Assembly (NCBI GenBank): GCA_022841745.1
Contig: JALHQW010000032.1
Coordinates: 1 to 64,000, forward strand
Length of the DNA: 64,000 bases
Reading direction: 5' to 3'
Source: Saprospiraceae bacterium
Lineage (GTDB): Bacteria > Bacteroidota > Bacteroidia > Chitinophagales > Saprospiraceae
Part shown: one piece after another, positions 42,801 to 51,700 of the stretch
Layout: each line of letters opens with the position of its first letter
Numbering within the stretch: the stretch's first letter is position 1
Program-made: the position numbers and the translations under genes
Notes under the pieces: generated by a model
The model's database searches: none
Told to the model about the DNA's origin: nothing
Seen by the model: only the letters and a program-made list of their open reading frames with translations

Positions 42801-45800
42801 CCTACCATCGACGGCCTGCCGTTGACTGCTGCCTGCGAGATCACCTGGGACTACGACGACCTGCTCATCAACGAGTGCGCCGGCACGTTCAAGATCCTCC
42901 GTTCCTGGACGCTCATCGACTGGTGCGTGAACCCGTACCGTATCGTGAAGTTCGACCAGATCATCAAGGTGGTTGACAACAAGGCACCGGTTCTCGAGCT
43001 GTTCGCAGTAGCTGGCGAGACGACGAGCAACTACGGCACGCACGACATCCCCGCCCTCGGCAACGGCTCTAACGGCAGCGGCCCGGGCGTCATCAACGGC
43101 AACCAGGGCGGCGGCTGCAACCAGGAGCCACAGCTCAGCGGCGGCACTTCTTTCCGTGCCCTCGTGCAACTGCCACAGAGCCTCACGCCTGAGCAGTTCA
43201 CGAACGTCCGCCTTGAGAAGCTCTGGTTGGAAGTTGACCACGAGCGCCTCAGCGACCTCGACATCTTCCTCCGCTCGCCGGACAACCGGATCCTCCAGAT
43301 CACGGCCAACAACGGCGGCAACGGCACGTCCATCGACGCCGACTTCTACGACGCCGCCCCTGGCAACGTCAACGAGGCGCAGTTCAACGTGATCGGCGAC
43401 TTCAAGCCGGAGGGCCACAACCAGGTGCAGTACAGCTACGCCAATGCGTTCGGCCAGGGCTTCAGCCCGAACTACACGGTGGTGTGGAACGTGACGTTCA
43501 ACGGCATGCCGATGATGTTCAACTTCAACCTGACGCAGGCCAATGCGATGACGCAGCTTGCGCAGCTGATGAACCTCAACGACCCGGCCGGCGGCATCGC
43601 ACCTTACGTGCCGAACTGGACGAACAACGGCGCGGCCGGCAACACGAACACGAACCTGTTCTTCATCAGCGGCGGCTACTCCGGCAACGGGGTGCAGTAC
43701 GGCCAGATGGTGATCACGCACACGCAGACGGGCACGGTTACGATCGTCAACCCGACGTCGCACGGCGCAAGCTGCGGCGGCTTCGCGGGCAACATCACGA
43801 GCTTCCTGCAGTTCGACAACCCGGCCCTCGGGTTCCAGGGCGACATGCTCGGCACCTGGGAACTGATCGTGTTCGACGAGGTGAGCGGTGCCACGGGCAA
43901 GGTGGTCAACTGGAAGCTGTTCTTCTCGACCGGCCCATTGACGATAGACGTCTACAACGCCAGCACGCCGCAGAACCAGGGCCCGCACGCAGTGTGCCAG
44001 GGCTCGGTGGTGGTCCCGCCCGTTGACGGCTACGACAACTGCAGCGGCATCGCCAGCTACAGGTCTGAGCTGTGGACGATCGTCCCGGGCAGCAACCCGG
44101 CAGTTCCGATGACGCAAGTAGGATTCGTCAACGGCAACGGTGGCGTGTTCAACAACGTGCCGCTGTTCCAGAACGGCGCCAACGCACGCTACATCGTGCG
44201 CCACTACGCCAAGGACGGCTGCAACAACACGGCGTTCATCGACCGCGTGATCCAGCTGCGCGACAAGGTTCCGCCGACCCCTATCTGCGTCGAGTTCACC
44301 GAGATCAGCATCACGAACAACTCGAACCAGACCGGCGGCTCCTGCTCAAGGCTGTACGCCGAGGACCTGGACCGCGCCAGCTACGACAACTGCAAGCCGG
44401 TGTACTTCCTGATCGCTAAGATGAACGACGCGACCAGCCCGAACATCTTCAACCGCTGCTACTACCCGTACCGTGACTTCTGCTGCGACGAGCTCGGCGA
44501 CCAGCAGGTGATCCTGTTGGTGCTGGACACGGACCCAACGCCGCTGTTCTCCACGCAGAACAACGCCAGCCTCGGCTGCGACGGCACGCCCGGCCTGTTC
44601 CTGAGCTCGAACTTCCAGTTCAACACGAGCGGCCTGAACTTCTCGACCTGCATGGTGAACGTACAGGTGACGGACAAGATCCACCCGGTTCTCGTCAGCT
44701 GCCCGCCGAACCAGCGCATCAGCTGCGACTGGTACGCGGACAACATCGAGACGCAGCTCGCCGCCCTGACGACGCCGGCCCAGCGCTCTGCGCTGCTGAC
44801 GAGCCTCGGCTTCGGCGTTCCGACGTACTACGACAACTGCGCCATCGACCTGCAGGTGACGTTCTCCACGAGCCTCGACCAGTGCCTCGAGGGCACGATC
44901 ACCCGCTCCTGGAACAACACCCGCGACGGTGCCGGCAACGTGGCCCTGCAGCCCTGCACGCAGACGATCAACGTCGACCACGTCTCGGATTTCGCCGTTG
45001 AGTTCCCAGCTGACGTAACGATCAACTGTGGCGCCAACGTCCCGAACTTCGGCGAGCCGGAGATCTTCTACGAGACCTGCGAACTTGTTGCCGTTACTAG
45101 CGACGACGAGGTTTACAACGTGGTTGCCGATGCCTGCTACAAGATCGTCCGCACGTGGACGGTGATCAACTGGTGCGTGGTCGGCTCGGAGATCGACCAG
45201 GAAGTGGTCGAGCAGCCAGAGAACCAGTTGGGCCTTGCGTTCCCGGCTTGCGACATAGACAACGACGGCGACTGCGACGCCCGCACCTTCCGCGATTCCT
45301 GGAGGGGCAGCGTACCGGTTCCGAACCCGTTTGCGCCAGCGGCCTACCGCCTGCGCCCATTCGTGAACGATGCGCACACGCCGAACACGAACCCGGTACT
45401 GAACTTCCGCAACCCTGACACGGACATCGACACCGACCCATGGGACGGCTACATCACGTACCAGCAGGTGATCAAGGTACAGGACAACGTGGACCCAGTG
45501 TTCACGAACGGCTGCGTCATCCCCGACGTTTGCATCGAGGACAACGGCTGCACGGCGACGATCCTGTTGCCAGAGCCGGAGATCACGGAGTGCAGCGACA
45601 ACTACACGGTGACCGGCCACGTGCTCATCGGCGGCGTATGGATCAACGGCTTCAGCCCGATCCTCGGCGTTGCCCCCGGCACCTACCAGGTCCGCTACGT
45701 TGCGAACGACAACTGCAACAACCAGACGCAGTGCCTGAGCACCGTTACGGTGAAGGACTGCAAGAAGCCAACGCCGTACTGCAAGAACGGCGTGATCATC

Positions 45801-47285
45801 GAGATCATGCAGACCGGCATGGTAGAGGTATGGGCGAGCGACCTCGACGCGGGCAGCTTCGACAACTGCCCTCCGACGCAGTCACCGAAGCTCAGCTTCT
45901 CGGCCAACGTCAACAACATCAGCATCACCTTCACCTGCGACGACCTCGGCACGCAGGAAGTTGAGCTGTGGGTTACCGACGCAGCCGGCAACCAGGACTT
46001 CTGCACAACTTTCGTGGTTATCCAGGACAACATGGGCGCTTGCGACGACGACGACCCGCTCGTGGCAGGCACGATCGCCAACGAGGACGACCTCGCTGTT
46101 GAGGGCGTCAGCGTCAACGTGAACAGCCCGCAGGGCTTCACCGGCAACGTGGCGACGAACGTGGCAGGCCAGTACGGCGTGAACGTACCGGTGAACAGCG
46201 ACGTGACCATCACGCCTGCGCTGGACGAGAACCCGCTGAACGGCGTGTCCACGTTCGACCTGGTGCTGATCAGCAAGCACATCCTCGGCGTGACGCCGCT
46301 TGGCAGCCCGTACAAGATCATCGCAGCCGACGCCAACCGCTCGAACAGCGTGACGACGTTCGACCTCGTGGAGATCCGCAAGCTCATCCTGTTCATCAAC
46401 AGCGACTTCCCGAACAACACTTCGTGGAGGTTCGTTGACGCAGCTCACAGCTTTGCGAACCCGGCGAACCCGTTTGCCGCTTCGTTCCCAGAGGTGATCA
46501 ACCTGAACGATGTTACGGTTGACCAGTTGAACAACAACTTCGTTGCCGTGAAGGTGGGCGACGTGAACGGTTCAGCCGCAGTCAACCTCCTCGGCGCTGC
46601 CGACGAGCGCAACAAGGTGGGCGACCTGGTGCTGAACGCCGACGACATGGAACTGGTCGCAGGCCAGGAGTACACGGTCGAGTTCAAGGCCACTGACTTC
46701 AACGTCAGCGGCTACCAGTTCAGCATGAACTTCGACGCCAAGGCGCTGGAGTTCGTGGGCATCGCCTCCGGCCTTGCCGACGCAAGCAACTTCGGCACCA
46801 CGATGGTGAAGGAGGGCGTGCTGACCGCAAGCTGGAACAGCGACGAGGCGAAGGCACTTGCCAGCGGCGAGGTGGTGTTCGGCCTGACGTTCAAGGCGCT
46901 GCAGAGCGGCCGCATGAGCGAGCAGGTTGGCATCAGCAGCAGCCACACGGCAGCCGAGGCGTACAACAGCTCGAACGGGCTGATGAACGTTGCGCTTTCG
47001 TTCAACAACAACCTGGTGACCGGTGCGTTCGACCTGTACCAGAACACACCGAACCCGTTTGCCAGCGTCACGACGATTGGCTTCTATCTGCCCGAAGCAA
47101 CTTCTGCGACGCTGACGATCAGCGATGTCCAAGGTAAAGTGGTACGAGTAATCGAAGGCGACTACAGCAAGGGCCACAACACGGTCAACCTGAAGCGCGA
47201 CGACTTCGGTGCCGCAGGCGTACTGTACTACCGCTTGGATGCGGGCAGCGACAGCGCTACCCGGAAGATGATCCTGGTGGATTAA
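39894..47285 (+). CDS. Giant T9SS-secreted CUB/HYR/P-domain/dockerin/cohesin protein (copy 1)
   Basis: 2463 aa. Order: signal peptide (1-25, ending AQLFAQ); CUB-like domain ~30-160 (FFDNGGPGGNYSNNSGVNSI, VGWDALFIHNGN, SSPGVVTSTDASGALTFRFR); HYR-like module from ~263 (TPPVITCPADIVINLDAGEC) with a ~200-residue beta insert; then, from ~523, the tail that is identical in the 2503-aa protein. That tail has a P-domain-like unit ~652-803 (WLPDLTVTLIAPDATQRN, WTVRITDNFPADDG), a second larger one ~1083-1349 (RLSDLDIFLRSPDNRILQIT), several HYR-like modules, a dockerin pair ~2112-2170 (LNGVSTFDLVLISKHIL; AADANRSNSVTTFDLVEIRK), cohesin-like ~2244-2372 and a T9SS signal ~2378-2463 (FDLYQNTPNPFASVTTIGFY). 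No protease catalytic residues are seen. Probable surface adhesin or matrix polymer. Confidence 0.88.
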   Translation: MKKRTLTYLGMVLLNVLFAAQLFAQTNVNMPYNTGPTTFTIAPPATCFFNFFDNGGPGGNYSNNSGVNSIATFAPSNPATHRIQANFSSLSAEVGWDALFIHNGNSVASPLIPGTATTFNFGGGGWNSSPGVVTSTDASGALTFRFRSDASVTATGWVATVAQVPVSACAMTAPANITTGNSPASACSANVTTAAPSFAPAGCNTAFSLQYRVNGGTPVVIGAVVPATVTILGLPVGANTITWQLVDPCGNVVVATATQTITVNDTTPPVITCPADIVINLDAGECCAFVNYNVTASDNCPVFVPALFTQNPPTNSPTQAISPGLSLNCGFAQTRFGRVFLATSAIRITGLQVGIRAPGAGAYTYNIYRLTSGTAPAAGNANMQLLFGPFNVNMPNVTTTYVPVNFPTATNIAAGDRYFIEIIDQDGNFTMGNIEIPDNPGTPSYIAANACGLPSFGTFASVGFPNLSLAFNVVAQVEAPLVPVQTSGTPSGSLYCVGTTQNCFTATDGVGLTSTCCFNVIIREYANPSQQMACNDNVQISLDQQCVAVIGADDILEGGLYGCYDTRYKTEIVTPMGQIITGPNGEAIVDASYIPGPHTVRVTDLVTGQSCWGSIMVKDKLPPVIECRDITIPCTVDPATLNEPAPAIQGPQALILTGLNDIIENGANSPRNYNFDFSYLPPNTPVLDANVRLKLTGHTWLPDLTVTLIAPDATQRNVMTIGGCILQEWPIDAVFSDEGSAITLCVQLNAGGAELQALTGGVSQPTLMQFFDGKDASGTWTVRITDNFPADDGVIEEVGVILDVNLPAVIPSDNCGGVNVTYFDSYVDAGTCDAGQITRTWTATDDWQNSASCVQIITIERPTLDDVVPPADVMWTCEQYDAFPNITGATALHPFITDADPATAVIEVNLDPNCDDLDLNLGTPVTQDNPGINATNVANGGLGCPGSNPFFGNNGLDDADVLALTGSGLPTIDGLPLTAACEITWDYDDLLINECAGTFKILRSWTLIDWCVNPYRIVKFDQIIKVVDNKAPVLELFAVAGETTSNYGTHDIPALGNGSNGSGPGVINGNQGGGCNQEPQLSGGTSFRALVQLPQSLTPEQFTNVRLEKLWLEVDHERLSDLDIFLRSPDNRILQITANNGGNGTSIDADFYDAAPGNVNEAQFNVIGDFKPEGHNQVQYSYANAFGQGFSPNYTVVWNVTFNGMPMMFNFNLTQANAMTQLAQLMNLNDPAGGIAPYVPNWTNNGAAGNTNTNLFFISGGYSGNGVQYGQMVITHTQTGTVTIVNPTSHGASCGGFAGNITSFLQFDNPALGFQGDMLGTWELIVFDEVSGATGKVVNWKLFFSTGPLTIDVYNASTPQNQGPHAVCQGSVVVPPVDGYDNCSGIASYRSELWTIVPGSNPAVPMTQVGFVNGNGGVFNNVPLFQNGANARYIVRHYAKDGCNNTAFIDRVIQLRDKVPPTPICVEFTEISITNNSNQTGGSCSRLYAEDLDRASYDNCKPVYFLIAKMNDATSPNIFNRCYYPYRDFCCDELGDQQVILLVLDTDPTPLFSTQNNASLGCDGTPGLFLSSNFQFNTSGLNFSTCMVNVQVTDKIHPVLVSCPPNQRISCDWYADNIETQLAALTTPAQRSALLTSLGFGVPTYYDNCAIDLQVTFSTSLDQCLEGTITRSWNNTRDGAGNVALQPCTQTINVDHVSDFAVEFPADVTINCGANVPNFGEPEIFYETCELVAVTSDDEVYNVVADACYKIVRTWTVINWCVVGSEIDQEVVEQPENQLGLAFPACDIDNDGDCDARTFRDSWRGSVPVPNPFAPAAYRLRPFVNDAHTPNTNPVLNFRNPDTDIDTDPWDGYITYQQVIKVQDNVDPVFTNGCVIPDVCIEDNGCTATILLPEPEITECSDNYTVTGHVLIGGVWINGFSPILGVAPGTYQVRYVANDNCNNQTQCLSTVTVKDCKKPTPYCKNGVIIEIMQTGMVEVWASDLDAGSFDNCPPTQSPKLSFSANVNNISITFTCDDLGTQEVELWVTDAAGNQDFCTTFVVIQDNMGACDDDDPLVAGTIANEDDLAVEGVSVNVNSPQGFTGNVATNVAGQYGVNVPVNSDVTITPALDENPLNGVSTFDLVLISKHILGVTPLGSPYKIIAADANRSNSVTTFDLVEIRKLILFINSDFPNNTSWRFVDAAHSFANPANPFAASFPEVINLNDVTVDQLNNNFVAVKVGDVNGSAAVNLLGAADERNKVGDLVLNADDMELVAGQEYTVEFKATDFNVSGYQFSMNFDAKALEFVGIASGLADASNFGTTMVKEGVLTASWNSDEAKALASGEVVFGLTFKALQSGRMSEQVGISSSHTAAEAYNSSNGLMNVALSFNNNLVTGAFDLYQNTPNPFASVTTIGFYLPEATSATLTISDVQGKVVRVIEGDYSKGHNTVNLKRDDFGAAGVLYYRLDAGSDSATRKMILVD

Positions 47286-47498
47286 CGACATAGCACGGCA
47301 GGCGTGCGGGCGGCCCTTGTTGGCCGCCCGCCCCGCCCCGTGGGTTTGTCCGTTGCTAGCAGACGAATATGAAGAAATACGTCCAATGACCGTTTTACGG
47401 CGGCGCTCCGGCCCTGCTGTGGCAAGACTTAAATCGGTTTTTGGGATGGCCTCTCTCCACTCGCGTGGAGGGGGGCTTTTTTGTTTGACGTAAATAGC
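41462..47498 (+). repeat. ~6.0-kb direct repeat, copy 1
   Basis: Pairs with 50484-56520 at a constant offset of 9022 bp. The first ~157 bp carry four single-base, silent differences (the last at 41618). From 41619 to 47498 I found no difference in the stretches compared, and all antisense frames are also identical. The repeat ends abruptly at TAAATAGC (47498), after the terminator. It covers the last ~1940 codons of the giant gene plus 213 bp of 3' flank. Confidence 0.93.
47449..47482 (+). terminator. Intrinsic terminator after giant gene copy 1
   Basis: GCCTCTCTCCAC, loop TCGC, GTGGAGGGGGGC (two G-T pairs) and six T. A second, GC-only hairpin without T tract (GCGGGCGGCC, loop CTTGTT, GGCCGCCCGC) precedes it at 47306-47331. 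Confidence 0.8.
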
Positions 47499-47732
47499 CG
47501 TTACTTACCAGCTTTTTGCACGAACCAATTTGTCAGATTTGGCTTAAGAACCTACTTATCCAATACCATTGAAAAAATTGATAATTGTCACTGAAAAAAA
47601 ATTTGGAAAAATTTCAGGAACAGCTATCTTTGTAGCTGTTTTAAAGAAAATCCTACTTTGGCAACAAAATGAATAATTTTTGCCATGTGTTATTTGAGGA
47701 CTTTAGGTAGTCGAAAAAGTAGGATATGGTGC

Positions 47733-47740
47733 TAAATTTG
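47733..47740 (+). promoter_or_regulatory. TAnnTTTG promoter-like box upstream of module copy 2
   Basis: TAAATTTG, followed by TATTCT, as at 38781 before copy 1. No convincing -33 TTG at the right spacing, so the box is supported mainly by conservation between the two copies. Confidence 0.35.
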
Positions 47741-47744
47741 TATT

Positions 47745-48170
47745 CTTATTTTTGGGATGCAAATTCAAGAATTTTAGACAGCAAGATCTCAGAATTATAA
47801 TCCAAATCCGTGAACATTTATGGTTCAACTTTACTTCTTTCCACAGACCGATTTCATACCTTACGAACTGGACTCCGTTCAGTACCATTCAATTGATTCC
47901 GTTTCACTATTCTCAACTTCGACTGCTGGAGTAAGCAATGCCCGGAGGGTTTCCTATTTCTGATTTTTGCGTTTAGTTAGTATTGTTTTTTCTTTAACCA
48001 TATACACACATCAATAGTATATCGTACTGATTTTCAGGGGATTGCTGTTGATTTTGGCAACTAATGGCAAATTGTAATCCAATCTGTAAGACGAGTCTTA
48101 CGCATATTGATACCCATCAGGAAAGGGGCAGTGCTTTGCCGTGGAGGCAAACCACTGCCCCTTTCCTGTT
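47745..48170 (+). ncRNA. Conserved leader or small RNA, module copy 2
   Basis: Counterpart of 38790-39230: TCAGAATTATAATCCAAATC (47789-47808), GAACATTTATGG, TTTACTTCTTTCC, ACCGATTTCATACC, and later GGCAAATTGTAATCC and ACGAGTCTTACGCATAT, ending in a stable hairpin. Unlike the giant genes these leaders are clearly diverged, so the conserved patches are likely under selection. The 47286-48289 gap otherwise holds the terminators of the preceding gene and AT-rich DNA without a gene. Confidence 0.4.
48118..48168 (+). terminator. Strong hairpin before module copy 2 (terminator or attenuator)
   Basis: CAGGAAAGGGGCAGTG (48118-48133) and CACTGCCCCTTTCCTG (48153-48168) form a perfect 16-bp stem with an inner TTTGCC..GGCAAA pairing in the loop, followed by TTTGGGGG. 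Same relative position as the hairpin at 39184, but different stem sequence. Confidence 0.6.
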
Positions 48171-48289
48171 TGGGGGTATCGGGCATCAGATAGGATTCTA
48201 AAAAAGCAAGGTGATTTTGAGTGCAGGCCACCTACGCCTCGCTACAAATTGCTCTTTAATCAATATTTTTTAACTTAAATTTTTAATTC

Positions 48290-48736
48290 ATGGAAAAAGT
48301 GAAATTCAAAGTTGTCTTGGGGGCACTTTCGTTCGCGTTCTTCCTCCTTTTGGGGATGAACCGGGTGGAAGCTCAGTCTTCTTCGACAACTGTTGGCACA
48401 GGCGTTCCAAACGCTAAGCCAGGGTCACCGGCCGCAGTTGCGAACGTCCCACAGGGGAACTTCGAGAATGCAGATGACGCTAGGGTGATTTTGGCCAACG
48501 AAATGGCCGCCTTGAAAGATCAGTTGGCAGTGCTTACGCCTGGCAATCCGATCTACACTTCCGTCGAGTTGCACTATGTATATTATGGTGAAATCGACAG
48601 TGCATTGTTGGCCGGTGTATCCGTTCCTAACAGCATCGTGCAAGGGCTTGGTATCTTTATGAGCGATGCTTACAACGTGAGCACGGCTACCTTGAACCAA
48701 CTCCGCCAGGCTGCCATCAATTTGCTGGACAACTAA
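48290..48736 (+). CDS. Small secreted protein paired with giant adhesin (copy 2)
   Basis: 148 aa, paralog of the 39357 product. Signal peptide MEKVKFKVVLGALSFAFFLL ... NRVEAQ; its first ~15 codons are nearly the same as in copy 1. The mature part has SSTTVGTGVPNAKPGSPAAV, VPQGNFENADDARVILANEM, and a helical end (DSALLAGVSVPNSIVQGLGI, TLNQLRQAAINLLDN). Overall identity to copy 1 is only moderate, in contrast to the identical tails of the giant proteins. It lies 59 bp upstream of the second giant gene, probably in the same transcript. Family and function unknown. Confidence 0.7.
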   Translation: MEKVKFKVVLGALSFAFFLLLGMNRVEAQSSSTTVGTGVPNAKPGSPAAVANVPQGNFENADDARVILANEMAALKDQLAVLTPGNPIYTSVELHYVYYGEIDSALLAGVSVPNSIVQGLGIFMSDAYNVSTATLNQLRQAAINLLDN

Positions 48737-48795
48737 TGGCCAAGTTGTTTTTTTGTTGTTTTTGAAATCATTTCTTATTAACAAATCTTAATCTC

Positions 48796-51700
48796 ATGCG
48801 AAAAGTAAATTATACATGGCAAAACCTCAAAACGTGGCTTGCCTTGGTATTGCTTGGGGTCGGCGCTATCGGCTACTCCCAAGCTACGTTCACAGGGGCT
48901 AACTTCAACATTCCGTTGGCTGGTGGTACATCTGGTCCAGCCTCCGGTACTGTTGGTGTTGCCTGCGTTGGCCCAATCGCCAACGGCGCCAACATCACGT
49001 TGAGCGTGAACTTTGCCCACACCTTCGTGGGTGACCTCAATATGTGGCTGACTGCACCAAGTGGTCAGGTATTGGAGTTGAGCACCCGCAATGGCGGTGG
49101 CAACAACAACATGAATGTTGTTTTCTCCGATGCCGGTGCCAACAATATTGCTTCAATTGTTTCCACAGCTTCGGCTGGTATTGGCTGCCCAACGACAACC
49201 AATGCCTATAGCGGTACACTCCGCCCAGAAGGCCGGAACAACGTGATTACTGCTTTCAACGTTGCTCCTTCCAACGTCCCTGCTGTTGGTACTTTTACCT
49301 TTGCCAACACCTTCTCGGGTGTGAACGCAAATGGTAACTGGACACTGACCATTGACGACGGTGTGGGTGGCGATTCAGGTAATACTTGTGCTTGGTCCAT
49401 CAGCTTCGCTGGTGTTGCAGTACCTACTTGTACTTTCGTAGGTGGTCCAGTGCTTCCTACCCTTAACCTTTCTACAGCTACCAACAACTGCGTAGGCGTA
49501 CCCGTTGCAGTTCCTGCAACGCAGGGTGATTGCACTGGCGCCGTAGTTGAAGCTAGCGTAAATGGTGGTGCCTTTGCCGTAGTTGCTGGCCCAACAATTC
49601 CTGGCTTGCCTGTAGGCGTCAACACGATTGTTTGGAGGGTAACGAATGCTTGCCTTCAGGTGAGCACTGCTACACAAACAGTGAACGTAGCTGACCTTGT
49701 ACCGCCGGTAATCACTTGCCCGGCTAACATCGTCATCAACCTTGACGCTGGCGAGTGCTGTGCTTTCGTTAACTACAACGTAACGGCTACCGACAACTGT
49801 CCGTCATTTGGCCCTGTCCAAAGCGCACAGTTCCCAACTACGATACTGCCACACGGTGGTGGTGCCATCACGGTGGCTGGCAACAATCTTCCGGGCGGTT
49901 TCTTCTTCAACCTGACCAACACTTCGGGTGGCCCAATCCAGGTCACAGGTTACCAAGTACGCTTTGGTGCATCGCAGTTTGGTGTGGTTCCATCGCCACG
50001 TACGGTTAACACCTATTATACTACTGCTGCAACGACGTTTGTTGGCAACACTGGCAACGCTGGTGCTTGGACATCTTCTGGTGTTGCTTCCGTAACGGTT
50101 GCAGGCCCGAACTCTGAGTTCTCTCAGGTTAACCTGAGCGCACCGTTCACACTTGCCGCTGGCGCAACCAAAGGTATCTACCTCTTTGGCACACAGTCAA
50201 GCCTTGTTTACAACAATGCTGGCAACTATATTCCTACTGTTACACAAGGCATCCTTACTGCCAACTTCGGTTCTTCCAGCACGGGTCTCTTCGGTGGTAC
50301 GATTGCCAACCGCACTGGTAACGTGGTTGTTCAGTACAGGGCTACCCTGGCTGGACCGCCTGTTGTCCAGACTCAAGGCTCGCCTTCTGGCAGCGAGTTC
50401 TGCGTTGGTACCACAACGAATTGCTTCACGGCTACCGATAACGTAGGCCTTACAGCTTCTTGTTGCTTTGACGTGGTCATCCGTGAGTACGCCAACCCAT
50501 CGCAGCAGATGGCCTGCAACGACAACGTGCAGATCAGCCTCGACCAGCAGTGCGTGGCAGTGATCGGCGCCGACGACATCCTGGAGGGCGGCCTCTACGG
50601 CTGCTACGACACCCGCTACAAGACGGAGATCGTGACGCCCATGGGCCAGATCATCACCGGCCCGAACGGTGAGGCCATCGTTGACGCCAGCTACATCCCC
50701 GGCCCGCACACGGTCAGGGTGACCGACCTGGTCACCGGCCAGAGCTGCTGGGGCTCCATCATGGTGAAGGACAAGCTCCCGCCGGTGATCGAGTGCCGCG
50801 ACATCACGATCCCCTGCACGGTTGACCCTGCCACGCTCAACGAGCCGGCACCAGCCATCCAGGGCCCACAGGCCCTGATCCTCACCGGCCTCAACGACAT
50901 CATCGAGAACGGTGCGAACTCGCCACGCAACTACAATTTCGACTTCAGCTACCTACCTCCAAATACACCAGTATTGGACGCTAACGTACGCTTGAAGCTG
51001 ACGGGCCACACCTGGCTCCCAGACCTCACCGTTACGCTGATCGCACCAGATGCCACGCAGCGCAACGTGATGACCATCGGCGGTTGCATCCTCCAGGAGT
51101 GGCCGATCGACGCCGTGTTCTCCGACGAGGGCTCCGCCATCACCCTCTGCGTACAGCTGAACGCCGGCGGCGCCGAGCTGCAGGCCCTTACGGGCGGCGT
51201 TTCGCAGCCCACGCTGATGCAGTTCTTCGACGGCAAGGACGCCAGCGGCACCTGGACCGTGCGCATTACCGACAACTTCCCCGCCGACGACGGCGTGATT
51301 GAAGAGGTGGGCGTAATCCTCGACGTTAACTTGCCAGCAGTCATCCCATCCGACAACTGCGGCGGTGTCAACGTGACTTATTTTGACAGCTATGTTGATG
51401 CTGGTACTTGTGACGCTGGTCAAATTACCAGGACTTGGACGGCCACCGACGATTGGCAGAACTCTGCCAGCTGCGTACAGATCATCACCATCGAGCGCCC
51501 GACGCTCGACGACGTGGTACCGCCAGCTGACGTGATGTGGACCTGCGAGCAGTACGATGCGTTCCCGAACATCACGGGCGCCACTGCGCTGCACCCGTTC
51601 ATCACGGACGCCGACCCTGCAACTGCGGTGATCGAGGTGAACCTCGACCCGAACTGCGACGACCTCGACCTGAACCTGGGCACGCCCGTGACGCAGGACA

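Noticed and set aside
41931-44204. 757-codon antisense ORF (and its copy at 50953-53226), plus 424-, 241- and 239-codon antisense ORFs in the giant genes
   Set aside because: They are by-products of the strong C/G third-position bias on the sense strand; the translations are Val/Arg/Ala-rich without domains or signal peptides.
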